DNA of 64,000 nt from Sulfitobacter undariae (GCF_014196805.1 NZ_JACIEI010000009.1:56795-120794); one strand, 5' to 3'; positions 7,883-16,715 are shown, counted from the stretch's first letter. Made by a program: numbers and translations. The notes: generated by a model from the sequence alone, not told the origin.

Positions 7883-8580
7883 TCGAAGTCACCAACATGC
7901 ACGCCTATTATGGCAAATCTCACATCCTGCAAGGTGTGAATCTAAACGTACAGGAGGGCGAAATTGTCGCCCTTCTGGGTCGCAACGGCGTTGGCCGTTC
8001 AACCACTTGTAAGGCGATTATGGGTGAGGTTGAGCCGAAGGGCTCGGTCAAGTTCCGTGGTCAGGAGATTGCAGGTAAAAAAGCTTATGAAATCGCCAAT
8101 CTTGGATTGGGCTATGTCCCAGAAAACCGTGATATCTTCCCCGGTCTCACAACACGTCAGAACCTGACACTGGGCCTCAAACCCGGGCAGAAAGACGGGG
8201 CGGGGCGGTGGTCCATGCAGATGATGTTCGACATGTTCGAAAACCTGGACCGACGCGCCGATGTAGAAGCATCGGTCCTGTCAGGTGGTGAACAGCAGAT
8301 GTTGACCATGTGCCGCACGCTGATGGGTGACCCTGATTTTGTGATGATTGACGAGCCTACAGAGGGGCTTAGCCCACAAATGGTGCAGAAGGTTGCCGAA
8401 GTTTTGCAAGAAATTGCCAAACGCGGCATCTCGACATTGCTGGTTGAGCAAAAGCTGGATATCGCTATGGACATTGCTGATCGCGTTTACGTGATGGGCC
8501 ATGGACAGGTTGTGTTTGAGGGCACTCCTACCGAACTCAAGGCACGTGATGATGTGCGCAAGGAGTGGCTAGAAGTCTAA
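7879..8580 (+). CDS. livF: Branched-chain amino acid-type ABC ATPase (LivF), Walker A Lys replaced by Arg
   Basis: 233 residues. The signature LSGGEQQML and Walker B FVMIDEPTEGLSP are intact. The Walker A motif reads GRNGVGRST, with Arg in place of the nucleotide-binding Lys (codon CGT). The switch position is LLVEQ, with Gln for His, as is usual in LivF. Together with LivG's LSYAEQ this makes the second ATP site of the heterodimer degenerate. I recall similar GRSTT variants in some proteobacterial LivF proteins, so this is probably a real subfamily trait rather than damage. The stop overlaps the start of the serine hydrolase gene. Confidence 0.9.
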   Translation: MIEVTNMHAYYGKSHILQGVNLNVQEGEIVALLGRNGVGRSTTCKAIMGEVEPKGSVKFRGQEIAGKKAYEIANLGLGYVPENRDIFPGLTTRQNLTLGLKPGQKDGAGRWSMQMMFDMFENLDRRADVEASVLSGGEQQMLTMCRTLMGDPDFVMIDEPTEGLSPQMVQKVAEVLQEIAKRGISTLLVEQKLDIAMDIADRVYVMGHGQVVFEGTPTELKARDDVRKEWLEV

Positions 8581-9785
8581 TGACAGGTTTCGACACGGGC
8601 CGCCTGAGCCGCATCGACGACTGGATGCAATCCTACATTGACGCGCGCCGCTTTGCGGGCGCGTCTCTTCTTGTGGCGCAAGGCGGTCAGGAAGTTTACT
8701 ATCATCAATGCGGCTTACGCGATATTGAACGGGATCAACCGTTTGAACGCGACACCATCGCACGCATCTATTCGATGACCAAACCAGTGACATCCGTCGC
8801 TTTGATGATGCTGGCTGAACGCGGGTTGTTCCATTTGGATGCACCCGTGTCGGAGTTTATTCCGGCGTTCAAAGACATGCATTGCTTGGTCCAAGGTGCA
8901 ACGCAAATCGATCAGGTAGAGCCCTGTGCAACGCCGACTTTGCACCAATTGTTAACCCATACTGCGGGCCTGAGCTATCCGTTCAACCCGGGTGTGTTGG
9001 GCGCCCAGATGGCCGAGCAAGATATGATTTTTCGCGCCAATCAAGGCTCCCTTACCGATATGTGTGACCGTCTCGCCAGTTTGCCCCTTGCCTTTGCGCC
9101 CGGCAAACGTTGGGAATATTCCGTTAGCATTGATGTTCTGGGCCGCGTGATCGAAGTTGTCAGCGGCAAGACGTTGGAAGAATTTTTTGTCGGCGAAATA
9201 TTCAATCCTCTTGGGATGAATGAAACCCGCTTTTCTGTGCCCCAGAATGCGCGGGGCCGCTTTGCAGCCTGCTATACACCGCAAGCAGGTGACGCGTTTT
9301 CAGTCGGCAAAATCGAAAGTGGTGCAGAGTCACTGCGCATGATCGACGAGCAGGAAAAATCACCTTTTCTGGATGCTCAAATGCATTCAGGGGGTGGGGG
9401 GCTGGTCGGTACCATTGATGATTATATGAAATTCACCGAGATGATGCGCACAGGTGGAGCTGGTATCATTGGCCCCAAAACGCTCGACTTCATGATGGCC
9501 AACCATCTGGGCGGCGATATCGCCTCTATGGGTCCTTCCAGTTTCGCAGAACAACCTATGGAAGGCATGGGATTTGGTCTGGGTGGCTCGGTTCTTCTGG
9601 ATGCAGGGCGTGCGCGCACGCCGGGCCATGTGGGTGATTTCAGCTGGGGCGGCATGGCGTCTACATTCTTCTGGATCGATCCGGTTGCGGATCTTTCGGT
9701 CATCTTCTTTACACAACTTATCCCTTCCAGCGCCTATCCAGCGCGTCCACAACTCAAAGCACTCATTCACGGAGCCTTAACATGA
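8580..9785 (+). CDS. Serine hydrolase, beta-lactamase/esterase family VIII type
   Basis: 401 residues from ATG 8580, which overlaps the livF stop (TAATG); an in-frame GTG at 8565 lacks room for a ribosome site. The SxxK motif is SMTK (Ser65-Lys68), the second motif YSV is near residue 180, and a late HVGDFSWGG stretch stands in for the KTG box. No signal peptide is visible, so the enzyme is cytoplasmic, unlike true class C beta-lactamases. Family members such as EstB hydrolyse short-chain esters or amides. Its position inside the importer operon, followed by overlapping acetoacetyl-CoA synthetase, suggests it opens an imported ester or lactone to give an acid for CoA activation; this is inference. 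Confidence 0.85.
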   Translation: MTGFDTGRLSRIDDWMQSYIDARRFAGASLLVAQGGQEVYYHQCGLRDIERDQPFERDTIARIYSMTKPVTSVALMMLAERGLFHLDAPVSEFIPAFKDMHCLVQGATQIDQVEPCATPTLHQLLTHTAGLSYPFNPGVLGAQMAEQDMIFRANQGSLTDMCDRLASLPLAFAPGKRWEYSVSIDVLGRVIEVVSGKTLEEFFVGEIFNPLGMNETRFSVPQNARGRFAACYTPQAGDAFSVGKIESGAESLRMIDEQEKSPFLDAQMHSGGGGLVGTIDDYMKFTEMMRTGGAGIIGPKTLDFMMANHLGGDIASMGPSSFAEQPMEGMGFGLGGSVLLDAGRARTPGHVGDFSWGGMASTFFWIDPVADLSVIFFTQLIPSSAYPARPQLKALIHGALT

Positions 9786-11734
9786 GCCGCATCCTCTGGA
9801 CCCCAACACAAGAGCGCGCTGATGCCTCAACTATGGCCGCATTTGAGCGGTTTGTAGCAGATACACGCGGACTGAATTTCGACGATTACAATGCCATGTG
9901 GGAGTGGAGCGTTTCGGATCTGGATGCGTTTTGGGCGGCGATCTGGGATTTTTTCAATGTCCGCGCCTCGGAACCCTATACCCAGATAATTGGCAAGCGC
10001 ACCATGCCTGGTGCTGAATGGTGCCCCGGTGCCATGCTGAATTATGCCGACAACATTTTGTGCCACGCCGAAGGGCGCGAAAACCATCCTGCCATCGTCA
10101 GCTTCTCGGAAACCTCTGGTCGGATCGAACTGTCATGGGGAGAGTTACGCCGTCAGGTTGCCTCGCTTGCCAGTCATTTGCGGGGCATGGGCGTTGAGCA
10201 GGGCGACCGCGTGGTCGCTGTGTTACCCAATACCGAAGCTGCATTGATTGCGCTGCTTGCCACAGCCAGCCTTGGTGCTGCGTGGTCACTTTGCGCGCCT
10301 GACATGGGCCATGTGGCGATTGTAGACCGTTTCAAACAGATTGAACCCAAAGTGTTCATTTCCCAAGACGGTTATGTTCACGCCGGTAAAACCATCGACC
10401 GTCGCGAAGTGCTGGCCGAAATCTCATCTCAACTGCCAAGCGTGTCGCAATTTGTGACGCTACCGATTGTCGGTGATGTGCCCGAAGGCCACGTGGCATG
10501 GGACAGCCTGCTGAACGAAGACGTACCTTTTGAGGCCACGCAAGTGCCCTTTGATCAGCCACTTTGGATCGTCTATTCCTCTGGCACCACGGGCAATCCC
10601 AAGCCCATCGTTCACGGCCATGGTGGTATCATCCTAGAGGCGGCGAAACAGTCTCTACATCACGATATTAGCAAAGATGACCGCTTCTGCTGGCTGACCT
10701 CTTCGGGTTGGATCATGTGGAACGCACAGTGGATGGCATTGGGACAAGGGGCGACGGTTTGCCTTTATGAAGGGGCGCCGAACCACCCGGACATGATGGC
10801 GCTTTGGCGTTTTGTTGCGGATGAAAAATTGACGTATTTCGGTGCAGGGGCTGCGTTTTTCGCAGGTTGCCTCAAAGCGGGCATCACCCCACGTGAGGCT
10901 GTTGATCTCAGCACGCTGCGGTCGCTTGGTTCAACGGGGTCGCCGCTCAGCTCTGATGCCTATGACTGGATCTACCGCGAAGTGAAGCAAGATGTCTGGC
11001 TTGCGCCAATTTCAGGCGGCACCGATCTGGCAGGTGCTTTTGTGCTGGGTCATCCGGGCATGCCTGTGCGCGCAGGTGAAATGCAGTGCCGCGCCCTAGG
11101 CAATGCGGTGCGGGCCTTTGACATCAACGGAAAAGAACTAATCGGTGAAGTTGGCGAGTTGGTCTGTACAGAACCATTGCCCTCTATGCCATTGTTCTTC
11201 TGGGGGGATGACGACGGTAGCCGATTGTTTGAGAGCTATTACGACACCTACCCCGGTGTCTGGCGTCACGGTGACTGGATCAGCATTGATGAAGCGGGGG
11301 CCAGCGTTATTTATGGCCGCTCCGATGCCACCATTAACCGCAAAGGCCTGCGCCTCGGCTCTGCTGAAATCTATCAAGCGGTTGAAGGAATTGATGATGT
11401 CCTAGACAGTCTGGTGGTCGATTTGGAATTCCTTGGCCGTGAGAGTTTCATGCCACTGTTTGTGGTGCCTGCCGCTGGTGTTCCCTTTGACGATGCACTG
11501 AAAGACAAGATCAACCAAGCCATCCGAAAAGGTGTTTCGGCACGGTTTATCCCCAACGAAATTGTCGAAGTTGCAGAAATTCCACGTACTTTGTCGGGTA
11601 AAAAGCTTGAGGTTCCTGTTAAAAAGCTGTTGTTGGGGGGTGATCCCGCCAGCGTGGTGAACCGTGACAGCATGGCAAACCCCGCGAGTTTTGATTTCTT
11701 TATCGCCTATGCTGACGCACGGGCCAACGCTTGA
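9782..11734 (+). CDS. Acetoacetate--CoA ligase (acetoacetyl-CoA synthetase)
   Basis: 650 residues, the usual length for this enzyme. It is an ATP-dependent, AMP-forming ligase: the adenylate motif [11 protein letters not shown] starts at Tyr265, and the C-terminal catalytic Lys lies in RTLSGKKLEVPVKKLL. The N-terminal FNVRASEPYTQIIGKRTMPG and long ANL layout follow acetoacetate rather than acetate ligases. It would make acetoacetyl-CoA from acetoacetate, feeding thiolase. The gene overlaps the hydrolase stop (ATGA) and belongs to the transporter operon. A related 3-oxoacid substrate cannot be excluded. Confidence 0.88.
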   Translation: MSRILWTPTQERADASTMAAFERFVADTRGLNFDDYNAMWEWSVSDLDAFWAAIWDFFNVRASEPYTQIIGKRTMPGAEWCPGAMLNYADNILCHAEGRENHPAIVSFSETSGRIELSWGELRRQVASLASHLRGMGVEQGDRVVAVLPNTEAALIALLATASLGAAWSLCAPDMGHVAIVDRFKQIEPKVFISQDGYVHAGKTIDRREVLAEISSQLPSVSQFVTLPIVGDVPEGHVAWDSLLNEDVPFEATQVPFDQPLWIVYSSGTTGNPKPIVHGHGGIILEAAKQSLHHDISKDDRFCWLTSSGWIMWNAQWMALGQGATVCLYEGAPNHPDMMALWRFVADEKLTYFGAGAAFFAGCLKAGITPREAVDLSTLRSLGSTGSPLSSDAYDWIYREVKQDVWLAPISGGTDLAGAFVLGHPGMPVRAGEMQCRALGNAVRAFDINGKELIGEVGELVCTEPLPSMPLFFWGDDDGSRLFESYYDTYPGVWRHGDWISIDEAGASVIYGRSDATINRKGLRLGSAEIYQAVEGIDDVLDSLVVDLEFLGRESFMPLFVVPAAGVPFDDALKDKINQAIRKGVSARFIPNEIVEVAEIPRTLSGKKLEVPVKKLLLGGDPASVVNRDSMANPASFDFFIAYADARANA

Positions 11735-11744
11735 GGCCTCTCTT

Positions 11745-12611
11745 ATGCAAACCGTAGCTGAACAACTGCTCGAACTTCTGGATATCGAACAACTGGAAGT
11801 CGATCTGTTCCGCGGCATCGGTTCGGGGGGGGAAACGACAACCCGTATCTTTGGCGGCCATGTGATCGCGCAAGCGTTGATGGCCGCTTATCGTACTGTG
11901 CCTGACCGTCTGTGCCATTCGCTGCACGCTTATTTCATCCGCCCGGGTGATCCCAAAGTCCCTGTGATCTACCAAGTCGACCGCGCGCGCGATGGCGGCA
12001 GCTTTTCCACACGCCGCGTCGTGGCGATCCAGCACGGAAAAGAAATCTTTAACTTATTGGCGTCCTTTCACATCGATGAAGAGGGTTGGGATTATCAGCA
12101 CAAGATGCCAGAAGTAGGCAGCCCTGATGACTGGCCTAACCGAGACGAATTGCGCGAGGCCCATGTTGCGCAAGTGCCTGAAAAATTTCATGCCGATTTT
12201 TTACGTGAACGCCCGATTGAGCTGCGTGAAGTTGCACCGCGAGATTTTTTCACACCTGAAAAAGCATCCGATATCAACCACACATGGTTCCGCATGGAAG
12301 CCGCTAAAGGGCAGGGGCCGCAGATGCAGCATTGCCTGCTGGCCTATGCATCGGACATGAATCTGCTGGGTTCATCGCTGCGCCCCCATGGGTTGACTTG
12401 GTTCCAAGGGAACGTGATGAGCGCAAGCCTCGATCATACAATGTGGTTCCACGCGCCAATCGAATTCAGCGATTGGCATCTCTATGATTTGGATGCCCCT
12501 TGGACGGGAAAAGGCCGCGGCTTTAACCGCGGCTCAATCTACAGTGCCGATGGCACATTGGTTGCAAGTGTCGCCCAAGAAGGTCTGGTCCGGCCAATTA
12601 AAAAGAAGTAA
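11745..12611 (+). CDS. tesB: Acyl-CoA thioesterase II (TesB family)
   Basis: 288 residues from ATG 11745, which has TGAGG eight bases upstream and gives the normal TesB length; a longer frame would overlap the ligase gene by about 70 bases. It is a double hot-dog thioesterase: FGGHVIAQALMAAYRTVP in the first half, ASDMNLLG and SLDHTMWFH in the second, and the Asp/Thr/Gln catalytic set represented by SDMN, DHT and AQEG. It releases free acids from acyl-CoA and may spare CoA when the pathway is overloaded. Last gene of the importer operon, followed by a bidirectional terminator. Confidence 0.9.
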   Translation: MQTVAEQLLELLDIEQLEVDLFRGIGSGGETTTRIFGGHVIAQALMAAYRTVPDRLCHSLHAYFIRPGDPKVPVIYQVDRARDGGSFSTRRVVAIQHGKEIFNLLASFHIDEEGWDYQHKMPEVGSPDDWPNRDELREAHVAQVPEKFHADFLRERPIELREVAPRDFFTPEKASDINHTWFRMEAAKGQGPQMQHCLLAYASDMNLLGSSLRPHGLTWFQGNVMSASLDHTMWFHAPIEFSDWHLYDLDAPWTGKGRGFNRGSIYSADGTLVASVAQEGLVRPIKKK

Positions 12612-12631
12612 TTTTTTCTTCCTAACTGGCC
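12592..12631. terminator. Bidirectional terminator between convergent tesB and VOC genes
   Basis: GGCCAATTAAAAAGAAG on the left and the arm ending CTTCCTAACTGGCC on the right form a long, imperfect AT-rich stem whose centre holds the tesB stop codon and T/A runs (A5 and T6). It would terminate tesB and, on the other strand, the operon coming from 19.7 kb. Confidence 0.6.
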
Positions 12632-12662
12632 CGTAGAAACGTTCTGACATGGACGACTGACT

Positions 12663-13034
12663 TTAGCCAAACATGAAAAAGCACAGCTTGTTGCCGTCGG
12701 GATCGCGGACGTAGGAGCCGTAAAAACGGTCTGGTATCCGCTGACCGGGCGCACCGTCACAGGTAGCGCCCAGTTCCAGCGCCCGCGCATGCAGCATGTC
12801 GGCCTCTTGCTTTTCAGCAATTGGAAACGCGATCATCACACCATTACCCGGCGTTGGTGCTTGTTTGTCGTAGGGTTCACAAACAGCCAACATCGGCTCG
12901 CCTTTTTTGGTCCCGATGAAGGCAATCCGCCCTGCATCGATGACCACTTTTGCGCCTTGGTGTTCAAACAGGTCACAATAGAACTTCTTGGCGCGCTCCA
13001 TGTCGCTTACGCCGATGGTGGTATAGCCGATCAT
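12663..13034 (-). CDS. VOC family (glyoxalase/bleomycin-resistance fold) protein
   Basis: 123 residues with the two beta-alpha-beta-beta-beta modules of vicinal-oxygen-chelate proteins: IGYTTIGVSDMERAKKFYCD at the start and YVRDPDGNKLCFFMFG at the end. The canonical C-terminal metal-ligand Glu appears replaced (NKLCFF), so metal binding is uncertain. It is the last gene of the minus-strand catabolic operon. Members are lyases, epimerases (for example methylmalonyl-CoA epimerase) or dioxygenases; no specific role can be assigned. Confidence 0.8.
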   Translation of the reverse strand: MIGYTTIGVSDMERAKKFYCDLFEHQGAKVVIDAGRIAFIGTKKGEPMLAVCEPYDKQAPTPGNGVMIAFPIAEKQEADMLHARALELGATCDGAPGQRIPDRFYGSYVRDPDGNKLCFFMFG

Positions 13035-13043
13035 TTGCTCATC

Positions 13044-13817
13044 CTAAGTGTCAAAATTGCCAAATTGGCGGTTGAGTTTACGCATGCCACCGATCCACTT
13101 GTCGTAGTTGTCGGTTTTATTGCGCATATATTGCACAACTTCTTGGTGCGGCAGCACTAGGAAATTTTCGTCCCGGATCGTTTGCACACATGCGTCTGCA
13201 ACGGGGCCGGGTTCCATCATGCCGTTGATCGCAGCCACGTGGTCTTCGTGTCCGCGTGTCATTTCCGTGCGCACAGCCTGTGGGCACAAAACCGAAACCT
13301 TGATGCCTTGATCGCCATAGGTCAGCGCCAGCCATTCGGCCAAACCTACAGCAGCGTGTTTTGTAACGCCGTAAGGGGCTGATCCGATTTGGTTGAGCAA
13401 ACCCGCAGCCGAAGAAGTGTTGAGCAAATAGCCCCCACCGCGCGCAGCCATCAGAGGGACAAGATGACGTGCGGCCCAGACATGGGACATCACGTTGATT
13501 TCCCAAATCTTTTGCCAGCCGTCGTCATCTACCTCAACACCACCAGCGATTGAGATACCTGCGTTAGAGCAGAACAGGTCAATTGGCCCTGCGTCTGCTT
13601 CAACCGCGTCAATCATGCCTGTGATCTGGTCTTTTACGGAAACATCCACCTGATAGGCTTTGCCGCTGATCATTTTGGCTGTTTCTTCTGCGCCTGCGAT
13701 GTCACGATCAACGCAAGCGATGTGCTTGGCGCCTTCTTGTGCATAACGCAGGCACATGGCGCGCCCGATACCGGACGCGGCCCCTGTTACAACGATGATT
13801 TTATCTTTGAGTTCCAT
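13044..13817 (-). CDS. SDR family oxidoreductase
   Basis: 257 residues. Classical short-chain dehydrogenase: TGAASGIG cofactor motif at residues 11-18, NAG motif in CSNAGIS, catalytic Tyr149 and Lys153 (YGVTK). Likely oxidises a hydroxyacyl or alcohol intermediate with NAD(P). It lies four bases from the next SDR gene within the operon of acyl-CoA enzymes. Substrate unknown; a role like the SDR step of levulinate or 4-hydroxy-acid catabolism is possible. Confidence 0.87.
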   Translation of the reverse strand: MELKDKIIVVTGAASGIGRAMCLRYAQEGAKHIACVDRDIAGAEETAKMISGKAYQVDVSVKDQITGMIDAVEADAGPIDLFCSNAGISIAGGVEVDDDGWQKIWEINVMSHVWAARHLVPLMAARGGGYLLNTSSAAGLLNQIGSAPYGVTKHAAVGLAEWLALTYGDQGIKVSVLCPQAVRTEMTRGHEDHVAAINGMMEPGPVADACVQTIRDENFLVLPHQEVVQYMRNKTDNYDKWIGGMRKLNRQFGNFDT

Positions 13818-13820
13818 ATC

Positions 13821-14591
13821 TTACGACCACATGCTGGAACCGCCACAAACGGTCAACGCTTGTCCGGTCATGTATTTACTGGCATCCGACGCAAGGAAGA
13901 CAGCCAAGCCAGCGAAATCGTCCGGATTACCCAAACGGCGCAGCGGGATGGATTTGGAGTATTTTTCTTCGATACCCGGCTTGTCCCACAACTCGCGTGC
14001 GAAATCGGTTTTGATCAGGCCCGGACAAATCGCGTTAAAGCGGATGCCCTGGGGGCCCAGCTCCATCGCGAGGTTGCGCACGAGGCCGATCAAAGCCAGC
14101 TTGGATACACCATAAGTGCCCAAAGTGTCCGATGGCTTGAACGCCCCAATCGAAGAGGTAAACATCATCGAACCACCGCCTTTGGCGGCCATATCAGGCG
14201 CAACCATACGTGCCAGCCATAGATTGGACTGAACGTTGGCGTTCATCGTGCGCTCATAGGCTTTGTTGGTGATCTCGGCGATTGGCCCATAGTAAGGGTT
14301 TACGCCCGCATTCCCCACAACGATGTCGATAGGGCCTGCGATTTCATGGGTTTTATCCACCAGCGCTTGCAGGGAGTCTTCGTGCACGATGTTGGCCGCG
14401 ACTCCGTGGGCGCGCTGAGCGCCCACTGCATCGTTGATGGCTTTCGCCGCAACATCCAGATCTTCCTGAGTCCGCGAAGAGATGATGACAGTCGCGCCGT
14501 TTTCGGCGAGACCTTTGGCCATCTCAAAACCCATGCCTTTGGAGGCGCCCGTTAACAGCGCCACCTTTCCGGTCAGGTCAAACATGCTCAT
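13821..14591 (-). CDS. SDR family oxidoreductase (FabG-like)
   Basis: 256 residues. Rossmann motif TGASKGMG near the N terminus, VGNAGVNP, Tyr160-Lys164 active site (YGVSK), and the C-terminal ...MTGQALTVCGG typical of FabG-like dehydrogenases. Its start overlaps the acyl-CoA dehydrogenase stop (ATGA). It resembles SDRs that accompany ACAD11-type dehydrogenases, so oxidation of a 3-hydroxyacyl-CoA or secondary alcohol is likely; the exact substrate is not shown by sequence. Confidence 0.87.
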   Translation of the reverse strand: MSMFDLTGKVALLTGASKGMGFEMAKGLAENGATVIISSRTQEDLDVAAKAINDAVGAQRAHGVAANIVHEDSLQALVDKTHEIAGPIDIVVGNAGVNPYYGPIAEITNKAYERTMNANVQSNLWLARMVAPDMAAKGGGSMMFTSSIGAFKPSDTLGTYGVSKLALIGLVRNLAMELGPQGIRFNAICPGLIKTDFARELWDKPGIEEKYSKSIPLRRLGNPDDFAGLAVFLASDASKYMTGQALTVCGGSSMWS

Positions 14592-15895
14592 ACGCCGCTC
14601 CGTGTGCGGCCTGTAGCAATTTCGTTACGGGCACGGTCAGTGCGCGAATTGGACGATTGATAGTCCTTAACTTCGGCACGTGCGATAACGTGGTGGTGTA
14701 CTTCATCTGGGCCATCTGCGTAACGCAAAGTACGTTGTGCTGTGTACATGCCAGACAGGGGGGACCATTGGGAAATACCTGTGGCGCCGTGTACCTGCAT
14801 GGCTTCGTCGATGATGTTACATACTTTTTCTGGCACCATTGCTTTGATCATGGAGACCCAGATACGTGCTTCTTTGTTGCCCAATGTGTCCATTGCTTTG
14901 GCTGCTTTGAGAACCATCAAACGCATCGCTTCGATCTCGATCTTCGCGCGCGAAATGGTTTCCATGTTTTTGCCCAGATCAATGATCTTTTTGCCAAAGG
15001 CTTCACGGGACAGGCCACGTTCGATCATCAGATCAAGCGCTTTTTCTGCCGAACCGATGGAACGCATGCAGTGGTGGATACGGCCAGGTCCAAGACGGAC
15101 TTGGGAGATTTCAAAGCCACGGCCTTCACCCCAGAGGATGTTTTCTTCTGGTACACGTACGTTGGTGAATTTGATGTGCATGTGCCCGTGTGGCGCGTCA
15201 TCATGGCCAAACACGTGCATCGGACCAACGATTTCAACACCGGGAGTGTCGATAGGTACAAGGATTTGTGACTGCTGGCGGAACGGTTCTGCGTCTGGTG
15301 ATGTTTTCACCATTGTGATCATGATCTTACAACGTGGATCACCCGCACCCGAGATGTAGTATTTCTCGCCGTTGATCACCCATTCGCCGTTTTCAAGAAC
15401 AGCGGATGTTGAGATGTTTTTGGCATCGGAGGAGGCCATATCTGGTTCGGTCATCGCAAAGGCAGAGCGGATTTTGCCAGCCAACAGCGGCTTGAGCCAC
15501 TCTTCTTTTTGCGCCGGTGTGCCGATACGCTCCAACACTTCCATGTTGCCGGTGTCAGGCGCGTTACAGTTCAGCGTTTCTGGTGCCAGCGGGCTTTTGC
15601 CCAATTCGGCAGCAATATAAGCATAGTCAAGGTTGCTCAGACCTTCGCCTGTTTCAGCGTTGGGCAAAAAGAAGTTCCATAGGCCTGCATCGCGGGCTTT
15701 TTGCTTGGCTTCTTCCAGCAGTTCCAACTGGCCAGGTGCATATGACCAACGGTCTGCACGGCCTTCGCCAAGGCGGAAAAATTCTTCTGTCATCGGGTCT
15801 ACGTTTTCGCGGATGTGCTTGATCACAGCTGCGAGCAGCGGCTTTGCCTTTTCAGACATAGCGAGGTTGTTCATTTCCATTGGTGTCTCAGACAT
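14588..15895 (-). CDS. Acyl-CoA dehydrogenase, ACAD10/11 (LvaC-like) type
   Basis: 435 residues with the three-domain acyl-CoA dehydrogenase layout. The segment NCNAPDTGNMEVLERIGT, then AFAMTEPDMASSDAKNI, and the late RYADGPDEVHHH are hallmarks of ACAD10/ACAD11 dehydrogenase domains rather than short-chain ACADs. In characterised relatives this domain works with an APH-type kinase to convert phosphorylated 4-hydroxyacyl-CoA to an enoyl-CoA product. That kinase partner is encoded separately at 1296-2324. FAD-dependent and soluble. The C terminus carries a short Ser/Arg-rich tail. The family call is strong; the substrate is inferred. Confidence 0.9.
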   Translation of the reverse strand: MSETPMEMNNLAMSEKAKPLLAAVIKHIRENVDPMTEEFFRLGEGRADRWSYAPGQLELLEEAKQKARDAGLWNFFLPNAETGEGLSNLDYAYIAAELGKSPLAPETLNCNAPDTGNMEVLERIGTPAQKEEWLKPLLAGKIRSAFAMTEPDMASSDAKNISTSAVLENGEWVINGEKYYISGAGDPRCKIMITMVKTSPDAEPFRQQSQILVPIDTPGVEIVGPMHVFGHDDAPHGHMHIKFTNVRVPEENILWGEGRGFEISQVRLGPGRIHHCMRSIGSAEKALDLMIERGLSREAFGKKIIDLGKNMETISRAKIEIEAMRLMVLKAAKAMDTLGNKEARIWVSMIKAMVPEKVCNIIDEAMQVHGATGISQWSPLSGMYTAQRTLRYADGPDEVHHHVIARAEVKDYQSSNSRTDRARNEIATGRTRSGV

Positions 15896-15935
15896 TCAGT
15901 GTCTCCTTTTGAATTTCGGGTGCCCTAAGGCGGTG

Positions 15936-16715
15936 TTATTTGTTGACCCAGTTGGGTTTGCGTTTTTCGACAAAGGCGTTCACGCCTTCTTTGAAGTCTT
16001 CCGTCTTGGACAGATCGGCGATGACTTCGCGCGAATAAGCAATGCTTTCTTGCATGCCATCGCGGGCATACATGTCGTTCAAAACGCGTTTGGTTGCCTT
16101 GACCGCAGAGGGTGAAACGGAGCACAGCTCTTCTGCTTTGGCCATTGCGCGGGCCATCAGTTGATCATGCGGCACAACTTCATTCACGCAGCCCATCGCT
16201 AGTGCTTCATCCGCCATAATGGTGCGCCCCGTGAACATCATTTCTTGCGCGGCCAAACGACCAATATAGCGCGACAGGCGTTGGACGCCTGAGGCGGCTG
16301 CAAAGAAGCCGACTTTCACTTCTGGCAAGGCGAACTTTGCATTTTCAGAAGCAATCAGGATGTCACAAGACAGGGCCGTCTCAAAGCCACCGCCCATGGC
16401 AAAGCCGTTTACGGCTGCGATGATCGGCTTTTCCAAATCAAATCGCGAGGAAAGACCCGCAAAGCCCGTTGGCGTCATGGTCGCTTTGGAGCCACCCGCA
16501 GCAGTTGCTTTCAAATCATTCCCTGCTGAGAAGGCTTTGTCGCCAGCACCCGTCAGAACCGCGACCCAAAGGTCGGGGTCTGCTGCGAAATCATCCCAGC
16601 ATGCGGCCATCTCATTGTGCATATCCACATGCACAGCGTTATAGGCCTCGGGACGGTTCATGGTCACTAGAAGGATGTGGCCCTTCTTTTCGGTGGTAAT
16701 AAATTCGTAGCTCAT
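15936..16715 (-). CDS. Enoyl-CoA hydratase/isomerase family protein (CaiD-like)
   Basis: 259 residues of the crotonase fold. Oxyanion-hole segments AFSAGNDLKA and NGFAMGGGFETALSCD are present, followed by ASENAKFALPEVKVG, which reads close to carnitinyl-CoA dehydratase (CaiD). The gene overlaps the 3-hydroxyacyl-CoA dehydrogenase stop by four bases and is 40 bases upstream of the acyl-CoA dehydrogenase gene. It likely hydrates the enoyl-CoA made by that dehydrogenase. A carnitine or crotonobetaine role is possible but not supported by other carnitine genes here. Confidence 0.87.
   Translation of the reverse strand: MSYEFITTEKKGHILLVTMNRPEAYNAVHVDMHNEMAACWDDFAADPDLWVAVLTGAGDKAFSAGNDLKATAAGGSKATMTPTGFAGLSSRFDLEKPIIAAVNGFAMGGGFETALSCDILIASENAKFALPEVKVGFFAAASGVQRLSRYIGRLAAQEMMFTGRTIMADEALAMGCVNEVVPHDQLMARAMAKAEELCSVSPSAVKATKRVLNDMYARDGMQESIAYSREVIADLSKTEDFKEGVNAFVEKRKPNWVNK

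Noticed and set aside
15936..16715. Carnitine catabolism suggested by the CaiD-like hydratase
   Set aside because: No carnitine dehydrogenase, CaiB-type CoA transferase or betaine transporter is found nearby; the hydratase alone is not specific enough.
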